In this document: piece by piece, positions 36,580-46,463 of the stretch
Layout: every line of letters begins with the position of its first letter
Position numbering within the stretch: the stretch's first letter is position 1
Origin: Alphaproteobacteria bacterium
GTDB lineage: Bacteria > Pseudomonadota > Alphaproteobacteria > TMED109
Length of the DNA: 64,000 nt
Direction of reading: 5' to 3'
NCBI GenBank assembly: GCA_022819905.1
Contig: JAJEGJ010000095.1
Location: 91,709 to 155,708, forward strand
Position numbers and translations under genes: made by a program
The notes under the pieces: generated by a model
Databases searched by the model: none
The model's input: the letters and a program-made list of their open reading frames with translations, nothing else
What the model was told of the DNA's origin: nothing

Positions 36580-36928
36580 AGATGGCCCCTAGCGAAGGCA
36601 GGCGCGGAAACGCCCGCTGCAAAGCATAGCCAGTGCAGAAGTCTCCGTGCTGCGGGGATGGGGCCTGGGAGCACGTTACTCGCAGCAGCCCCCGGGCGAA
36701 GGGCGCCGGGCGTGAAAAGCTCAGCCAGAGGACGCTCGTTCAGGAGCCTCGGTGTAGTCGCCGACCGTGCCGCCGCGCATTCCGAAGACACATGCGGTTC
36801 CCGAAACTTGGAACAGCGAAGACGTGACAGAGGCGTTAGCCGACGTGGACGTGGAGGCAGTGGTCAGCGGATTCGGGAGCGGCGTACGCAGGGAACAAGC
36901 GAACCGTTGGTCAGCTTCGGAGAAACGG
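36580..36928. other. Intergenic region between carboxylase and TRAP binding-protein genes
   Basis: About 349 bases. It must contain the promoter for the TRAP-gdhA unit (reading left) and the end of the carboxylase transcript. Frames in it look random in composition, and no terminator with a T-run or RNA gene was recognised. Confidence 0.4.
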
Positions 36929-39900
36929 TCACCATGTGTCAATGCAAGGGCGTTTCTTGCCAGTGCGGGGAGGGGGAGGAGGGCAGGCCCTAAGTCCCTC
37001 GACGATCCAACGGCGGGTGTCCGCCGGATCGATCACGTCATCGATCTCAAACAGCGAAGCGGTGTTGATTGCCTTGCCCTGCTCGTACATGCCGGCAACA
37101 CGTTCCTCGTAACGTGCCTTGCGTTCCTCGGGGTCTTTGATCGCGGCAAGCTCGTCTCGATAGCCGAGCTTGACCGCGCCCTCGAGTCCCATTCCCCCGA
37201 ATTCTCCGGTCGGCCAGGATATGGCAAAGAACGGGGCGTGAAAGCTTCCGGCAGCCATGGCCTGGGCGCCCAGCCCGTAGGACTTTCGCAATACGATGGT
37301 GAACATGGGCACGGTTACGCTGGAGCCGATCACGTACAGGCGGCAGCAATGCCGTACCAAGGCGGTTTTCTCGGCCTCGGGACCGACCATGTTGCCTGGG
37401 GTATCGCAGAGGCAAAGGATTGGGATGTCGAACGCATCACACAGCTGCATGAAGCGGGCTGCCTTGTCGGCGCCATCGCTGTCCACGGCACCGGCGAGAT
37501 GCAGAGGATTATTCGCGACCAGCCCGATGGGACGGCCTTCAATCCGGATCAGCGCGGTTACCATGCCCGCGCCGAAGCCCCGTCGCAGCTCAAGCACCGA
37601 TCCCTCGTCGGCCATGAGCTCGATCACTTTTCGAACGTCATAGGTGCGGAGGCGGTTCTCGGGGACAACATGGCGTAGCTGACGCTGGTCCGCTGCCGAC
37701 CATTCTGCGATGGACCCCTGAAAGTACGACAGGTACTGCTTCGCGACGTGAACAGCTTCAGCTTCGTCCTCGACCTGGATGTCAACCACCCCGTTGGGCA
37801 CCTGCACGTCCAGCGGTCCAACCTCCTCGGGTTTGAAGATGCCTAGGCCGCCACCTTCGATCATGGCAGGACCGCCCATACCGATATTGGTGTTTCGGGT
37901 GGCGATGACGACATCGCAGCAGCCCAATACGACCGCATTCCCGGCGAAACAGCGTCCAGACGCAATGCCGACGAGCGGCACGAGACCGCTCAAGCGCCCG
38001 AACAGATGAAAGGCCGGGATGTGCAGGTCGGCGGCAAACACGATGTCCGTATCGCCTGGTCGGCCACCACCGCCCTCCGTGAAGAACACCATGGGCAGGC
38101 GCCAGCTCTCGGCAAGCGCGAACATCCGGTCCTTCTTGTGATGATTGAACTTGCCCTGCGTGCCCGCCAGCACCGTGTAGTCGTAAGCCATCACCATGCA
38201 GCGCGCGTGGGCGTCGTCGAACAGTTCACCGTTCACCCGGCCCATCCCCGCGATCAGGCCATCTGCGGGCGTTCGGTCGATCAGCTCTTCCATCGGATAC
38301 CGCTGACGCCTGGCTGCGATCACCAGCGATCCGTATTCAATGAAGGAGCCGGTGTCGATCAGGTCATTGATGTTCTCGCGGGCAGTTCGCTGGCCGGTGC
38401 GACGCCGGCGCGCCACGGCCTTGGGACGCCGTTCATCCTGGGTTCGGGCTTGGCGATCAAGAACTTCCGCAAGATCTGGGCGGATGTACTCAAGATCGAG
38501 CGATGACGTTTCGTCCGCGCTCGATGATTCCAGCGTGGCGGCGTCAATCACGGCGACCGGGCTTCCTTCGGCCACCGTGTCGTCCAGCGAAACCAGAATT
38601 CGGGATACGTAGCCTGCGTGCTCGGAGGCGATCACGTGCTGCATTTTCATGGCTTCCATGACCAGCAGATCGCCGCCCTCCGGGACAGCATCTCCTTCGG
38701 ACACCAGGATTTCGACCACGGTTCCCTGGATCGGAGCTCGTACGGCGCCGGGCTCGAGCGTCAGGGGGACGTCAGACAGGGACACGGTCTGCGCCGCATT
38801 CTTCCCATGATCCAGGACCGCAAGCGGGTCAGCCGGATCGATCTGGGCACCGACGATAACGGGACCGCCAGCGGTTTCTTGCTCCGCACTGTCCGCTGGA
38901 AGTGCCAGCTGGTCCAAGAGACCTTCCACGAGTTCCGTGTGCAGGAGCCCGGATTCGACCTCGGGTCGCACCAAGAGCCGCCGCAAGAACCGGAGGTTGG
39001 TAGCCAAACCGGAAATCCGAAACTCGTCGAGCGCCCGGACGAGCTTCCTGGTAGCGGCCTGATAGGAGCTGCCGCGCACAACCACCTTGGCCAACAGTGA
39101 ATCAAAACTCGGATGGGGAGAAAATCCGGTGCCCCCGTGCGTGTCCACCCGGATTCCCGGGCCGGTCGGCGGCTGAAACAGGTGAGCCGTTCCTGCTGCT
39201 GGTCGCACCTGGCCGTCCGGTCGCAGGATCTCCGCGTTGACACGGGCCTGAATCGCGCATCCCTGCGGGCGATGTCCGTTGACCGCATCAGGTAACGGCG
39301 CTCCTGCGGCTAGATCGAACTGGAGCCCGACAAGATCGATTCCGAAGACTTCTTCCGTAACCGTGTGCTCGACCTGAAGTCTGGGATTGGTCTCGATAAA
39401 GTGAAACTCGCCGGATTCTTCCAGCAGGAATTCGAACGTGCCGAGATTCGCGAACTGTGCTGCCTCGGCCATCGACACGGCGCATTCAACGATCTGATCG
39501 CGGAGATCGTCAGGCAGGTTGGGCGCCGGTGCAATCTCGAGCAGTTTCTGCCGCCGGCGCTGCAGGCTGCATTCGCGCTCGCCGAAAGCCACGACAGCGC
39601 CGCTGCCGTCGCCGGCAATCTGGACTTCGATATGGCGCGGCCGCGGAACCAAGCGTTCCACGTACAGCGCCTTGTTGCCGAACGCCCGCTCTGCTTCTTC
39701 CTCGCATCGCGACCACTCCCGGTCGAGCTCATCAAGGCTGCGCACCGCCCGCATACCCCGGCCGCCACCGCCGCCGGCCGCCTTGATCATGACTGCTTCG
39801 CCGTTCGTCAGGGGGCCCAGGAACTCGCGAGCATCTTCGAGCCCGGTACCAGCCGCCGTGCCCGGGAGTACAGGGGCGCCGCATTGCCGGGCAAATTCGC

Positions 39901-40300
39901 GAGCTCGGATCTTGTCACCAAAGAGCTCGAGCGTGTCCGGAGCAGGGCCTACGAACGTGTGTCCGTTTGCGGCTGCGGCGCTGGCAAACTTTGCGTTTTC
40001 GCTAAGGAAGCCGTAGCCGGGATGGATGGCGTCGCAATCGGCCGAGCTGGCCGCCTCGAGGATCTGCTCGTGGTTGAGATAGGCGGTCACGCCCCGGCCA
40101 GAGATTGGTTGGCGGAGCCAGTCATCGCTGCCTGCAGGAAAGGGCGAGTCATCCTCCGGATGGACCAGGACCGGTACAAGGCCTTTCTCGCAGGCCGTCC
40201 GCGCAATCCGGACGGCAATCTCGCCGCGGTTGGCAATTAGTACGCGCTTCAAAGCTGTCTCCTGAACGTCAGCACTGGTTTTCGGAGATGACCGGGACAC
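36929..40300 (-). CDS. Single-chain biotin-dependent acyl-CoA carboxylase (BC-BCCP-CT fusion)
   Basis: A 1123-aa fusion. Residues about 17-460 are biotin carboxylase (VLIANRGEIAVRIARTACEK; glycine-rich AAGGGGGRGMRAV; FIETNPRLQVEHTVTEE). Residues about 510-580 are the biotin carrier domain with biotinylation site VMEAMKMQHVIASEH. Residues about 620-1110 are a carboxyltransferase with N- and C-lobes (FFTEGGGGRPGDTD; ILCLCDTPGNMVGPEAEKTA). It carboxylates an acyl-CoA such as acetyl-, propionyl- or another acyl-CoA; the substrate is not decided by sequence. Such one-piece carboxylases occur in scattered proteobacteria and actinobacteria. The first 16 residues are poorly conserved, so a later start is possible. 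Confidence 0.92.
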   Translation of the reverse strand: MSRSSPKTSADVQETALKRVLIANRGEIAVRIARTACEKGLVPVLVHPEDDSPFPAGSDDWLRQPISGRGVTAYLNHEQILEAASSADCDAIHPGYGFLSENAKFASAAAANGHTFVGPAPDTLELFGDKIRAREFARQCGAPVLPGTAAGTGLEDAREFLGPLTNGEAVMIKAAGGGGGRGMRAVRSLDELDREWSRCEEEAERAFGNKALYVERLVPRPRHIEVQIAGDGSGAVVAFGERECSLQRRRQKLLEIAPAPNLPDDLRDQIVECAVSMAEAAQFANLGTFEFLLEESGEFHFIETNPRLQVEHTVTEEVFGIDLVGLQFDLAAGAPLPDAVNGHRPQGCAIQARVNAEILRPDGQVRPAAGTAHLFQPPTGPGIRVDTHGGTGFSPHPSFDSLLAKVVVRGSSYQAATRKLVRALDEFRISGLATNLRFLRRLLVRPEVESGLLHTELVEGLLDQLALPADSAEQETAGGPVIVGAQIDPADPLAVLDHGKNAAQTVSLSDVPLTLEPGAVRAPIQGTVVEILVSEGDAVPEGGDLLVMEAMKMQHVIASEHAGYVSRILVSLDDTVAEGSPVAVIDAATLESSSADETSSLDLEYIRPDLAEVLDRQARTQDERRPKAVARRRRTGQRTARENINDLIDTGSFIEYGSLVIAARRQRYPMEELIDRTPADGLIAGMGRVNGELFDDAHARCMVMAYDYTVLAGTQGKFNHHKKDRMFALAESWRLPMVFFTEGGGGRPGDTDIVFAADLHIPAFHLFGRLSGLVPLVGIASGRCFAGNAVVLGCCDVVIATRNTNIGMGGPAMIEGGGLGIFKPEEVGPLDVQVPNGVVDIQVEDEAEAVHVAKQYLSYFQGSIAEWSAADQRQLRHVVPENRLRTYDVRKVIELMADEGSVLELRRGFGAGMVTALIRIEGRPIGLVANNPLHLAGAVDSDGADKAARFMQLCDAFDIPILCLCDTPGNMVGPEAEKTALVRHCCRLYVIGSSVTVPMFTIVLRKSYGLGAQAMAAGSFHAPFFAISWPTGEFGGMGLEGAVKLGYRDELAAIKDPEERKARYEERVAGMYEQGKAINTASLFEIDDVIDPADTRRWIVEGLRACPPPPPRTGKKRPCIDTW

Positions 40301-40526
40301 GGTAAGGTGACCCGGGCTCGCAGCGGCACCACCGCCGGTACCACCCCAAGGGGATTAGCCGCTACAGTACTCGAGCATCCGTTTAATTGTGACTGCGGAT
40401 CCCGCAAGTTGCAGTTGGGCCTTACGCGAGGGGCGCCGCAAGGCTACAACGACGCCCGGAAGGACCTGCGCAGGTCAACCTGCCCCCACCTGTTGCTGCC
40501 AGCCTGCTGCTGACGAAAGGATCGCC

Positions 40527-41519
40527 ATGCCGCTTCCATCCTACCTGGAGGGACGTCTTTCGCTGCCGTTGATCGGGGCCCCCCTGTTCATCGTTTCCAA
40601 TCCCGACTTGGTCATCGAACAGTGCAAGGCGGGAATCATGGGGGCATTTCCCGCGCTGAATGCCAGACCGCCGGAGATGCTCGACCAGTGGATCGGCCGT
40701 ATCAAGTCGGAGCTCGACGCCCATGCCAAGGCGCATCCCGGAGCGATCGTGGCGCCGTTTGCGGTCAATCAGATCGTGCATCGTTCCAACGAGCGGCTCG
40801 AGCACGATGTCGATGTTTGCGTCAAGCACGAAGTCCCGTTCATCATTTCCAGCTTGCAGGCCCCGACGGCCATCGAGCGGCAAATCCATTCATACGGCGG
40901 GCGAATTTATCACGACGTCACAACCATCCGGCACGCGAAGAAGGCTCTGGACGAAGGCGCGGACGGGCTGATCTTGGTCTGTGCCGGGGCAGGCGGTCAC
41001 GCCGGGACAATGAGTCCGTTCGCCCTGGTCGCCGAAGTCCGGCAGTTTTTCGATGGTCCGATCATTCTTTCCGGAGCCATGGCCACGGGGGGCCAGATTC
41101 TGGCTGCGCAGGCGATGGGAGCGGATCTAGCGTACTTCGGGACGCGGTTCATTGCGTCGAAGGAAGCCAACGCCTCGGACCGCTACAAACAGATGGTGGT
41201 GGAGAGCCAGGCCGCAGACATCGTTTACACAAGCCTGTTTTCGGGAGTGAAGGGCAATTACTTGGCTCACAGCATCGCCGAGGCAGGTCTCGATCCGGCC
41301 AATCTGCCGGAGGCCGACAAGTCCAAGATGGATTTCCGATCACGCGGGAGCGTTGAACGGCGCACGTGGCGCGACATATGGAGTGCCGGGCAGAGCTCGG
41401 GGATGATTGCGGACGTGCCGTCGACCACGGAAATCGTCGAACGGCTTCGCCGTGAATACGAATCGGCCAAACAGGGCCTGTGGGCACAGAGCGAACCGTT
41501 CCTGGCGTCTGCGGCATGA
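40527..41519 (+). CDS. Nitronate monooxygenase-like FMN enzyme
   Basis: A 330-aa TIM-barrel flavoprotein of the NMO/2-nitropropane dioxygenase family. LPLIGAPLFIVSNPDLVIEQ holds the first FMN-binding segment. LILVCAGAGGHAGTMSPFAL includes the catalytic His region. IILSGAMATGGQILAAQAMG and YFGTRFIASKEA bind phosphate. It oxidises alkyl nitronates, or acts in fatty-acid-related redox in some members. ATG 40527 is chosen because AAAGGA lies just upstream and homology starts there; an upstream in-frame start at 40389 adds unrelated residues. It is divergent from the carboxylase. Confidence 0.92.
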   Translation: MPLPSYLEGRLSLPLIGAPLFIVSNPDLVIEQCKAGIMGAFPALNARPPEMLDQWIGRIKSELDAHAKAHPGAIVAPFAVNQIVHRSNERLEHDVDVCVKHEVPFIISSLQAPTAIERQIHSYGGRIYHDVTTIRHAKKALDEGADGLILVCAGAGGHAGTMSPFALVAEVRQFFDGPIILSGAMATGGQILAAQAMGADLAYFGTRFIASKEANASDRYKQMVVESQAADIVYTSLFSGVKGNYLAHSIAEAGLDPANLPEADKSKMDFRSRGSVERRTWRDIWSAGQSSGMIADVPSTTEIVERLRREYESAKQGLWAQSEPFLASAA

Positions 41520-41853
41520 CCTCCAGGGGCCGGCTCCATGTGTGGAACCGGTATGACTGATCGACGGGCTGTGCTGGTCCTCCGTGGTGTCTTCGCACAG
41601 CTCGCGGTCATGAGCGACAAAGACGTCAGCGGACTTTGCGGGGGGGCAGTCGAGTCTGGTGCGCAATCCTGCGTCAAACCGCATGCTGAACAGTGCGGAC
41701 GCGATGCATCTTTCCACGAACCGTGCGGCGGTTATGGTCACCGCCTGATAAACCGCAGCAACGGTGTGGTGTGTCTGCCCAAGGCACTGCCCCCTCATCG
41801 CTGGCGGGGGCGGGCGGGCATCGACATGCCAACTTTGTCATTGGGAGTCGAAC
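41520..41853 (+). other. Intergenic region before the liv-type operon
   Basis: About 334 bases with no gene I can support in either strand. It presumably carries the promoter of the five-gene importer. No clear operator or terminator was recognised. Confidence 0.35.
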
Positions 41854-43032
41854 ATGCGCAAGAGAATCTTGGGAGCGGCGGCAATTGTTGCGTGTATTTC
41901 CACTCCTGCATCGGCTGACATCAAGATCGGGTTTGTCACGACGCTGACCACGCCGGCGGCCGTCATCGGGCGCGACATGCGCGACGCGGTGGAACTGGCA
42001 CTTGAGCACATCGATCATCGGATGGGCCAGGAGACCGTCGAGGTCATCTACGGAGACGACGAGTTCAATGCCCAGAAAGGGAAGCAGGCAACCGAGCGCC
42101 TCGTTCTGCGGGACAACGTCGATCTGGTGACCGGCTATATCTGGTCCAATGTCCTCCTGGCCTCAGCACCGGTGGTTCTGAACGCCGACAAGCTTCTGAT
42201 CAGCGCCAACGCGGGGCCCTCACCGATGGCCGGTCGACGGTGTCACCAGAACTTCTTCAATATTTCATGGCAGAACGATCAGACGCCGATGGCGCTGGGC
42301 GAACTGCTTAACCAGGAGGGAGTCCAGACGCTGTACGTCGTGGCGCCGAACTACGTTGCCGGCCAGAACATGGTGGCGGGCGTTGAGCGCAGCTTCACCG
42401 GTGAGGTTGTCGGAAAGGATATGACCGTCTGGCCTTCACAGCGGGATTGGTCAGCCGAGCTCTCAAAGATCAAGGCGGCCGGCCCCGAAGCGGTCTTCAT
42501 GTTCTATCCCGGCCCGGCCGGCCCGGCGTTCGTCAAGCAGTACCAGCAGGCAGGGCTCATCGAAACGGTACCCCTGTTCTCGGTATACACGTTCGATTCC
42601 ATCAGCCTGCCATTGTTCCAGGACGCCGGAATCGATTCCGTGCTCGGGAGCAAGATGACCCAATTCTGGGCGCCGGACATGGACAACGATCAGAACAGGA
42701 AATTCGTGGCCGACTTTCGCGACAAGTATGGGCGCTATCCATCGTTCTACGCTGCTCAAAGCTATGATTCGATCTTCTTCATAAAGTCGGCAGTTGAGGC
42801 TGTGAACGGCAACATCCAGGATCTCGGCGGCATGCGTGCAGCCCTGCGGAAGGCCGAGTTTCCGTCGGTGCGCGGCACGTTCCGAATGGGAACCAACCAC
42901 TTTCCGATCCAGAACTTCTACGAGCGGAGGGTGGTGCAGGACGCCGAGGGCAACTGGACCACTTCCGTCGGCCCTGTTGTCCTCGAGAACCACCAGGACC
43001 CGTATGCCGGCGAGTGTGCGATGGAAGGCTGA
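41854..43032 (+). CDS. Liv-type ABC importer, periplasmic substrate-binding protein
   Basis: A 392-aa binding protein of the branched-chain amino acid/amide class (peripla_BP_6). A signal peptide (MRKRILGAAAIVACISTPASA) precedes DIKIGFVTTLTTPAAVIGRD. The lobe-linking segments NFFNISWQNDQTPMALGE and FMFYPGPAGPAFVKQYQQAG fit the fold. ATG 41854 has GGGAG 8 bases upstream and starts exactly at the signal peptide. Position beside benzoate-CoA ligase and box genes suggests benzoate or another aromatic acid as ligand rather than leucine; this is inferred. Confidence 0.92.
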   Translation: MRKRILGAAAIVACISTPASADIKIGFVTTLTTPAAVIGRDMRDAVELALEHIDHRMGQETVEVIYGDDEFNAQKGKQATERLVLRDNVDLVTGYIWSNVLLASAPVVLNADKLLISANAGPSPMAGRRCHQNFFNISWQNDQTPMALGELLNQEGVQTLYVVAPNYVAGQNMVAGVERSFTGEVVGKDMTVWPSQRDWSAELSKIKAAGPEAVFMFYPGPAGPAFVKQYQQAGLIETVPLFSVYTFDSISLPLFQDAGIDSVLGSKMTQFWAPDMDNDQNRKFVADFRDKYGRYPSFYAAQSYDSIFFIKSAVEAVNGNIQDLGGMRAALRKAEFPSVRGTFRMGTNHFPIQNFYERRVVQDAEGNWTTSVGPVVLENHQDPYAGECAMEG

Positions 43033-43119
43033 CCCGCTGCAGCCTCAGCCGACGGCTCGCCCCACACGGACTGATCGACAGGGGGTGGTTCCCGGTCCCG
43101 AACGGGAGCGCCACGGGCA

Positions 43120-44055
43120 ATGGACTACGTCCTGCTAGTTGAACAGCTGCTGAACGGATTCCAGCTCGGAATCATCTTGTTCCTAATGGCCGCCGGACTC
43201 ACACTGGTGTTCGGGATCATGGACCTGGTGAACCTGGCGCACGGGTCCTTGTTCATGATCGGGGCATTCGTCGGCGGGACGCTGGCGCTCGCAACCGACT
43301 CGTTTGTTCTGGGCGCCGTCCTCATGGTGCCCGCTATGTTCGTCATCGGCATTCTGCTCGAAACGGTTGCCCTTCGAACTCTCTATCGCCGAAGTCACCT
43401 TGATCAGGTACTTGCAACCTTCGGGCTGATTCTGTTTTTCAACGAGGCCACGCGCCTGATCTGGGGGCCGGAAGGGCTCGTGATCCCGCTGCCGAATTTC
43501 CTGGAAGGTACGGTGGCACTGGGAGCGGGAATCACCTATCCGGTTTATCGGGTTGTCATCATTGGCGTTGGGCTGCTCGTGGCGCTTGGTCTCTACCTGC
43601 TGGTGGCGAAGACCCGGTTCGGGATGCTGGTTCGGGCGGGGGCCTCCAATCGCACAATGGCCGGGGCGCTCGGGGTGAACATTCCCGTACTGTTCACCCT
43701 CGTGTTCGGGATTGGGGCGGTCCTGGCCGGCCTGGCGGGCCTCATCATCACGCCAATCACCCAGGCAGCGACCGGAATGGGTGAAGACGTGTTGATCCTC
43801 GCCTTCGTCGTCATCGTGATCGGAGGGATCGGTTCGGTGCGCGGCGCGTTCATTGCCGCTGTTCTCACGGGCGTGATCGACACGATGGGGCGGTCGTTCC
43901 TTGACTTGCTGCTGTTGCTCGTGCTGCCGGCCAACGCTGCCGAATCAGCCGGACCGGCGCTGGCATCGATGCTGATTTACATCCTTATGGCCGGCATCTT
44001 GTTCTTTCGGCCGCAAGGTTTGTTTCCCCCCCGTGGGGCGACGGCGATCCAGTGA
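43120..44055 (+). CDS. Liv-type ABC importer permease 1 (LivH-like)
   Basis: A 311-aa integral membrane permease with about eight helices. Family segments are FLMAAGLTLVFGIMDLVNLA, THGFG-like loop ARTRFG equivalent (AKTRFGMLVRAGASNRTMAG), and FVVIVIGGIGSVRGAFIAAV near the C-terminus. It pairs with the next permease to form the translocation path. Its stop overlaps the GTG start of the livM-like gene by 4 bases. Confidence 0.93.
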   Translation: MDYVLLVEQLLNGFQLGIILFLMAAGLTLVFGIMDLVNLAHGSLFMIGAFVGGTLALATDSFVLGAVLMVPAMFVIGILLETVALRTLYRRSHLDQVLATFGLILFFNEATRLIWGPEGLVIPLPNFLEGTVALGAGITYPVYRVVIIGVGLLVALGLYLLVAKTRFGMLVRAGASNRTMAGALGVNIPVLFTLVFGIGAVLAGLAGLIITPITQAATGMGEDVLILAFVVIVIGGIGSVRGAFIAAVLTGVIDTMGRSFLDLLLLLVLPANAAESAGPALASMLIYILMAGILFFRPQGLFPPRGATAIQ

Positions 44056-45005
44056 CACACTGGTGGACGCCTGCCCGCGCTGTCACCGCCTTGGTGCTGG
44101 TCTTGTGCGCAGCCGTTCCGTACCTGGCGCCGGCGCTCGACGAACCGTTCTACGTCATCGTCTTCGCCCGGATCATGATCTGGGCCATCGCGGCGGTGAG
44201 TCTGAATTTGATCATGGGGTACGGCGGCATGATCAGCTTTGGCCACGCGGCCTACCTCGGCATTGGTGGGTATGCGGTGGCCATCCTGGGGTTCCACGAC
44301 ATCACCAGCGCGTGGGTGCAGCTGCCGGTAGCCATTGGGTTGAGCGCCGTGGTTGCACTGGTGTTTGGCGTCATCTGCCTGCGCACCCGCGGCATCTATT
44401 TCATCATGATTACCCTGGCGCTCGCGCAGATGGTCTACTTCCTGAGCGTGAGTGCAGAGCGATACGGCAGCGACGACGGACTGAACATTCTGTGGCGTAG
44501 CGATTTTGGGACCCGGTTCTTCGATTTGGAAGACAGCGTGGTCATGTACTACACGATCTTCGCCGTGCTCCTGGGATGCCTGCTCGTCAAATGGAGGATC
44601 GTCATGTCACGGTTTGGCATGGTGTTGAGGGCATCGAGTTCCAATGACACACGTGTGCAGGCCGTGGGCGTCCCGACGTTCCGGTATCGGCTTGTGGCAT
44701 TCGTGATTGCCGGAGTCATGTGCGGGCTTGCCGGATTTCTGCAGGCCAACCTCGAGCGTTTCGTTTCACCGGACATGATGAACTGGCACCGCTCCGGAGA
44801 ACTGATCCTCATGACGGTGCTGGGCGGCACGTCAACCTTGTTCGGCCCCGTCGTCGGGGCCGTCGTATTCCTCATGCTGTCCGAGATCTTGTCAACAATA
44901 ACGATCCACTGGCACCTCGTATTCGGACCGTTTCTGGTGCTCGTCGTGCTGTTTGCGCGTGGTGGGGTAATGGGTCTGCTGGGATCGAGAGCGAGGCATG
45001 ACTGA
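44052..45005 (+). CDS. Liv-type ABC importer permease 2 (LivM-like)
   Basis: A 317-aa polytopic permease starting with GTG inside the preceding stop codon. LivM signatures are SLNLIMGYGGMISFGHAAYL near residue 55, FGMVLRASSSNDTRVQAVGV as the coupling loop, and ILMTVLGGTSTLFGPVVGAV. It is followed by the first ATPase gene with an 8-base overlap, so all five genes look co-translated. Confidence 0.93.
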   Translation: MTHWWTPARAVTALVLVLCAAVPYLAPALDEPFYVIVFARIMIWAIAAVSLNLIMGYGGMISFGHAAYLGIGGYAVAILGFHDITSAWVQLPVAIGLSAVVALVFGVICLRTRGIYFIMITLALAQMVYFLSVSAERYGSDDGLNILWRSDFGTRFFDLEDSVVMYYTIFAVLLGCLLVKWRIVMSRFGMVLRASSSNDTRVQAVGVPTFRYRLVAFVIAGVMCGLAGFLQANLERFVSPDMMNWHRSGELILMTVLGGTSTLFGPVVGAVVFLMLSEILSTITIHWHLVFGPFLVLVVLFARGGVMGLLGSRARHD

Positions 45006-45762
45006 GGACATCCGGAATGCCGATCTGGTAGCGCAGGGATTGAACAAGAGCTTCGGCGGACTTCAGGCGGCGACCGATCTCTCCGTGAGCGCTCGGCGCG
45101 GCGAGATCCACGCGGTGATCGGACCCAACGGCGCCGGCAAGACGACCTTCGTTCACATGCTCTCCGGTTTCCTTCGACCCGACAGTGGCAAAATCAAGTT
45201 CCAGGGGCATGACATTACTGACCTTTCGCCCGCCGCCCGGGTAGGACGCGGGTTGGCGCGGTCATTCCAGATCACCAGCGTATTCCGTGAGTTCACGGTG
45301 TTGGAGAATGTGGTCCTGCCCGTCCAGTCCCGACAAGGCCACAGCTTCCGGTTCTGGCGACCGGCGCTGAACGATCCGACCTTGCTTGAGCCGGCTCGGG
45401 CGCTGCTCGAGGAAGTGGGACTGGGTGATCGGGCCGAGACCGTTGCCGGGCATCTCGCACATGGCGAGCAGCGTCAGTTGGAACTCGCGATTGCTCTGGC
45501 GACCAGGCCGTCATTCCTTCTGCTCGATGAGCCGATGGCCGGTATGGGGCCCGACGAGAACCGCGCCCTGATCGATTTCCTGGGAGAGCTGAAGACGGAG
45601 CACGGGATGCTTCTGGTCGAGCACGATCTCGACGCCGTGTTTGCCTTGGCCGATAGGATCACGGTGCTCGTGTACGGCCGGGCGGTGGCGTCGGGCAGCC
45701 CCGACGAGATCCGAAAGGATGCGCAGGTGCGGAACGCGTACCTCGGTGAGACGCAGATTTGA
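44998..45762 (+). CDS. Liv-type ABC importer ATPase 1 (LivG-like)
   Basis: A 254-aa ABC ATPase. The Walker A is GPNGAGKTTFVHMLSG, the Q-loop region ARSFQITSVFREFTVLENV, the signature LAHGEQRQLELAIAL, the Walker B FLLLDEPMAGMG and the H-loop VEHDLDAVFALAD. The longer insertion after the Q-loop is typical of LivG. Its stop (TGA) overlaps the next ATG as TGATG. Confidence 0.94.
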   Translation: MTEDIRNADLVAQGLNKSFGGLQAATDLSVSARRGEIHAVIGPNGAGKTTFVHMLSGFLRPDSGKIKFQGHDITDLSPAARVGRGLARSFQITSVFREFTVLENVVLPVQSRQGHSFRFWRPALNDPTLLEPARALLEEVGLGDRAETVAGHLAHGEQRQLELAIALATRPSFLLLDEPMAGMGPDENRALIDFLGELKTEHGMLLVEHDLDAVFALADRITVLVYGRAVASGSPDEIRKDAQVRNAYLGETQI

Positions 45763-46463
45763 TGCTCGAAGTCCATGATGTCGATGCCTTCTACGGCGAC
45801 AGCCAGGTCCTGTATGGCATGACCATCGCCGTGCGATCGGGCGAGATCGTGACATTGCTGGGCCGCAACGGGATGGGAAAGACCACGACGGTTCGGGCAA
45901 TTCTCGGGATCGTCAGGCCGCGCGCCGGAACGGTCACGTTCAACGGCACGCGCATCGACCGGTTGCCGTCCTATGCCGTTGCTCGGGCAGGGATCGGACT
46001 GGTTCCCGAAGGCCGTCAGATCTTTCCCAATCTGTCGGTTCGCGAAAACCTGATCGCGACCGCGCGTTCCCGAAGGCATCAGGGAGAGCCCTGGACGCTC
46101 GAAAGGGTCGTGGAGCTGTTTCCAGCCCTGGGCGCCAGGCTCGGGAGTGCGGGCAATCAGCTGTCGGGCGGCGAGCAGCAAATGCTCGCGATCGGCCGGG
46201 CCCTCATGACCAACCCGCAACTGATGATCATGGACGAGGCCACCGAAGGACTGGCGCCACTGGTACGGCAGGAAATCTGGGGATGTCTGGCCAGCCTGAA
46301 GGAAGCAAGGCAGGCAGTTCTGGTGATCGACAAGAACGTCGAGATGCTGACAAGGCTTGCCGATCTTCACCACATTGTCGAAAAGGGCACGGTAGTCTGG
46401 AAGGGGACGAGCGAGGAGCTCCGCGGAAACACCTCGCTGCAAACGCGTTACCTCGGGGTCTAG
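45762..46463 (+). CDS. Liv-type ABC importer ATPase 2 (LivF-like)
   Basis: A 233-aa ABC ATPase. The Walker A is GRNGMGKTTTVRAILG, the signature LSGGEQQMLAIGRAL and the Walker B LMIMDEATEGLAP. The LivF-type GIGLVPEGRQIFPNLSVREN is present. ATG 45762 is favoured over TTG one codon earlier. Its TAG stop shares CTAG with the stop of the opposing benzoate-CoA ligase gene, so the two operons meet with a 4-base tail overlap. Confidence 0.94.
   Translation: MLEVHDVDAFYGDSQVLYGMTIAVRSGEIVTLLGRNGMGKTTTVRAILGIVRPRAGTVTFNGTRIDRLPSYAVARAGIGLVPEGRQIFPNLSVRENLIATARSRRHQGEPWTLERVVELFPALGARLGSAGNQLSGGEQQMLAIGRALMTNPQLMIMDEATEGLAPLVRQEIWGCLASLKEARQAVLVIDKNVEMLTRLADLHHIVEKGTVVWKGTSEELRGNTSLQTRYLGV

Noticed and set aside
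36767..37678. A 303-codon plus-strand frame opposite the carboxylase.
   Set aside because: It is antisense to well-conserved carboxyltransferase sequence and has no domain of its own.
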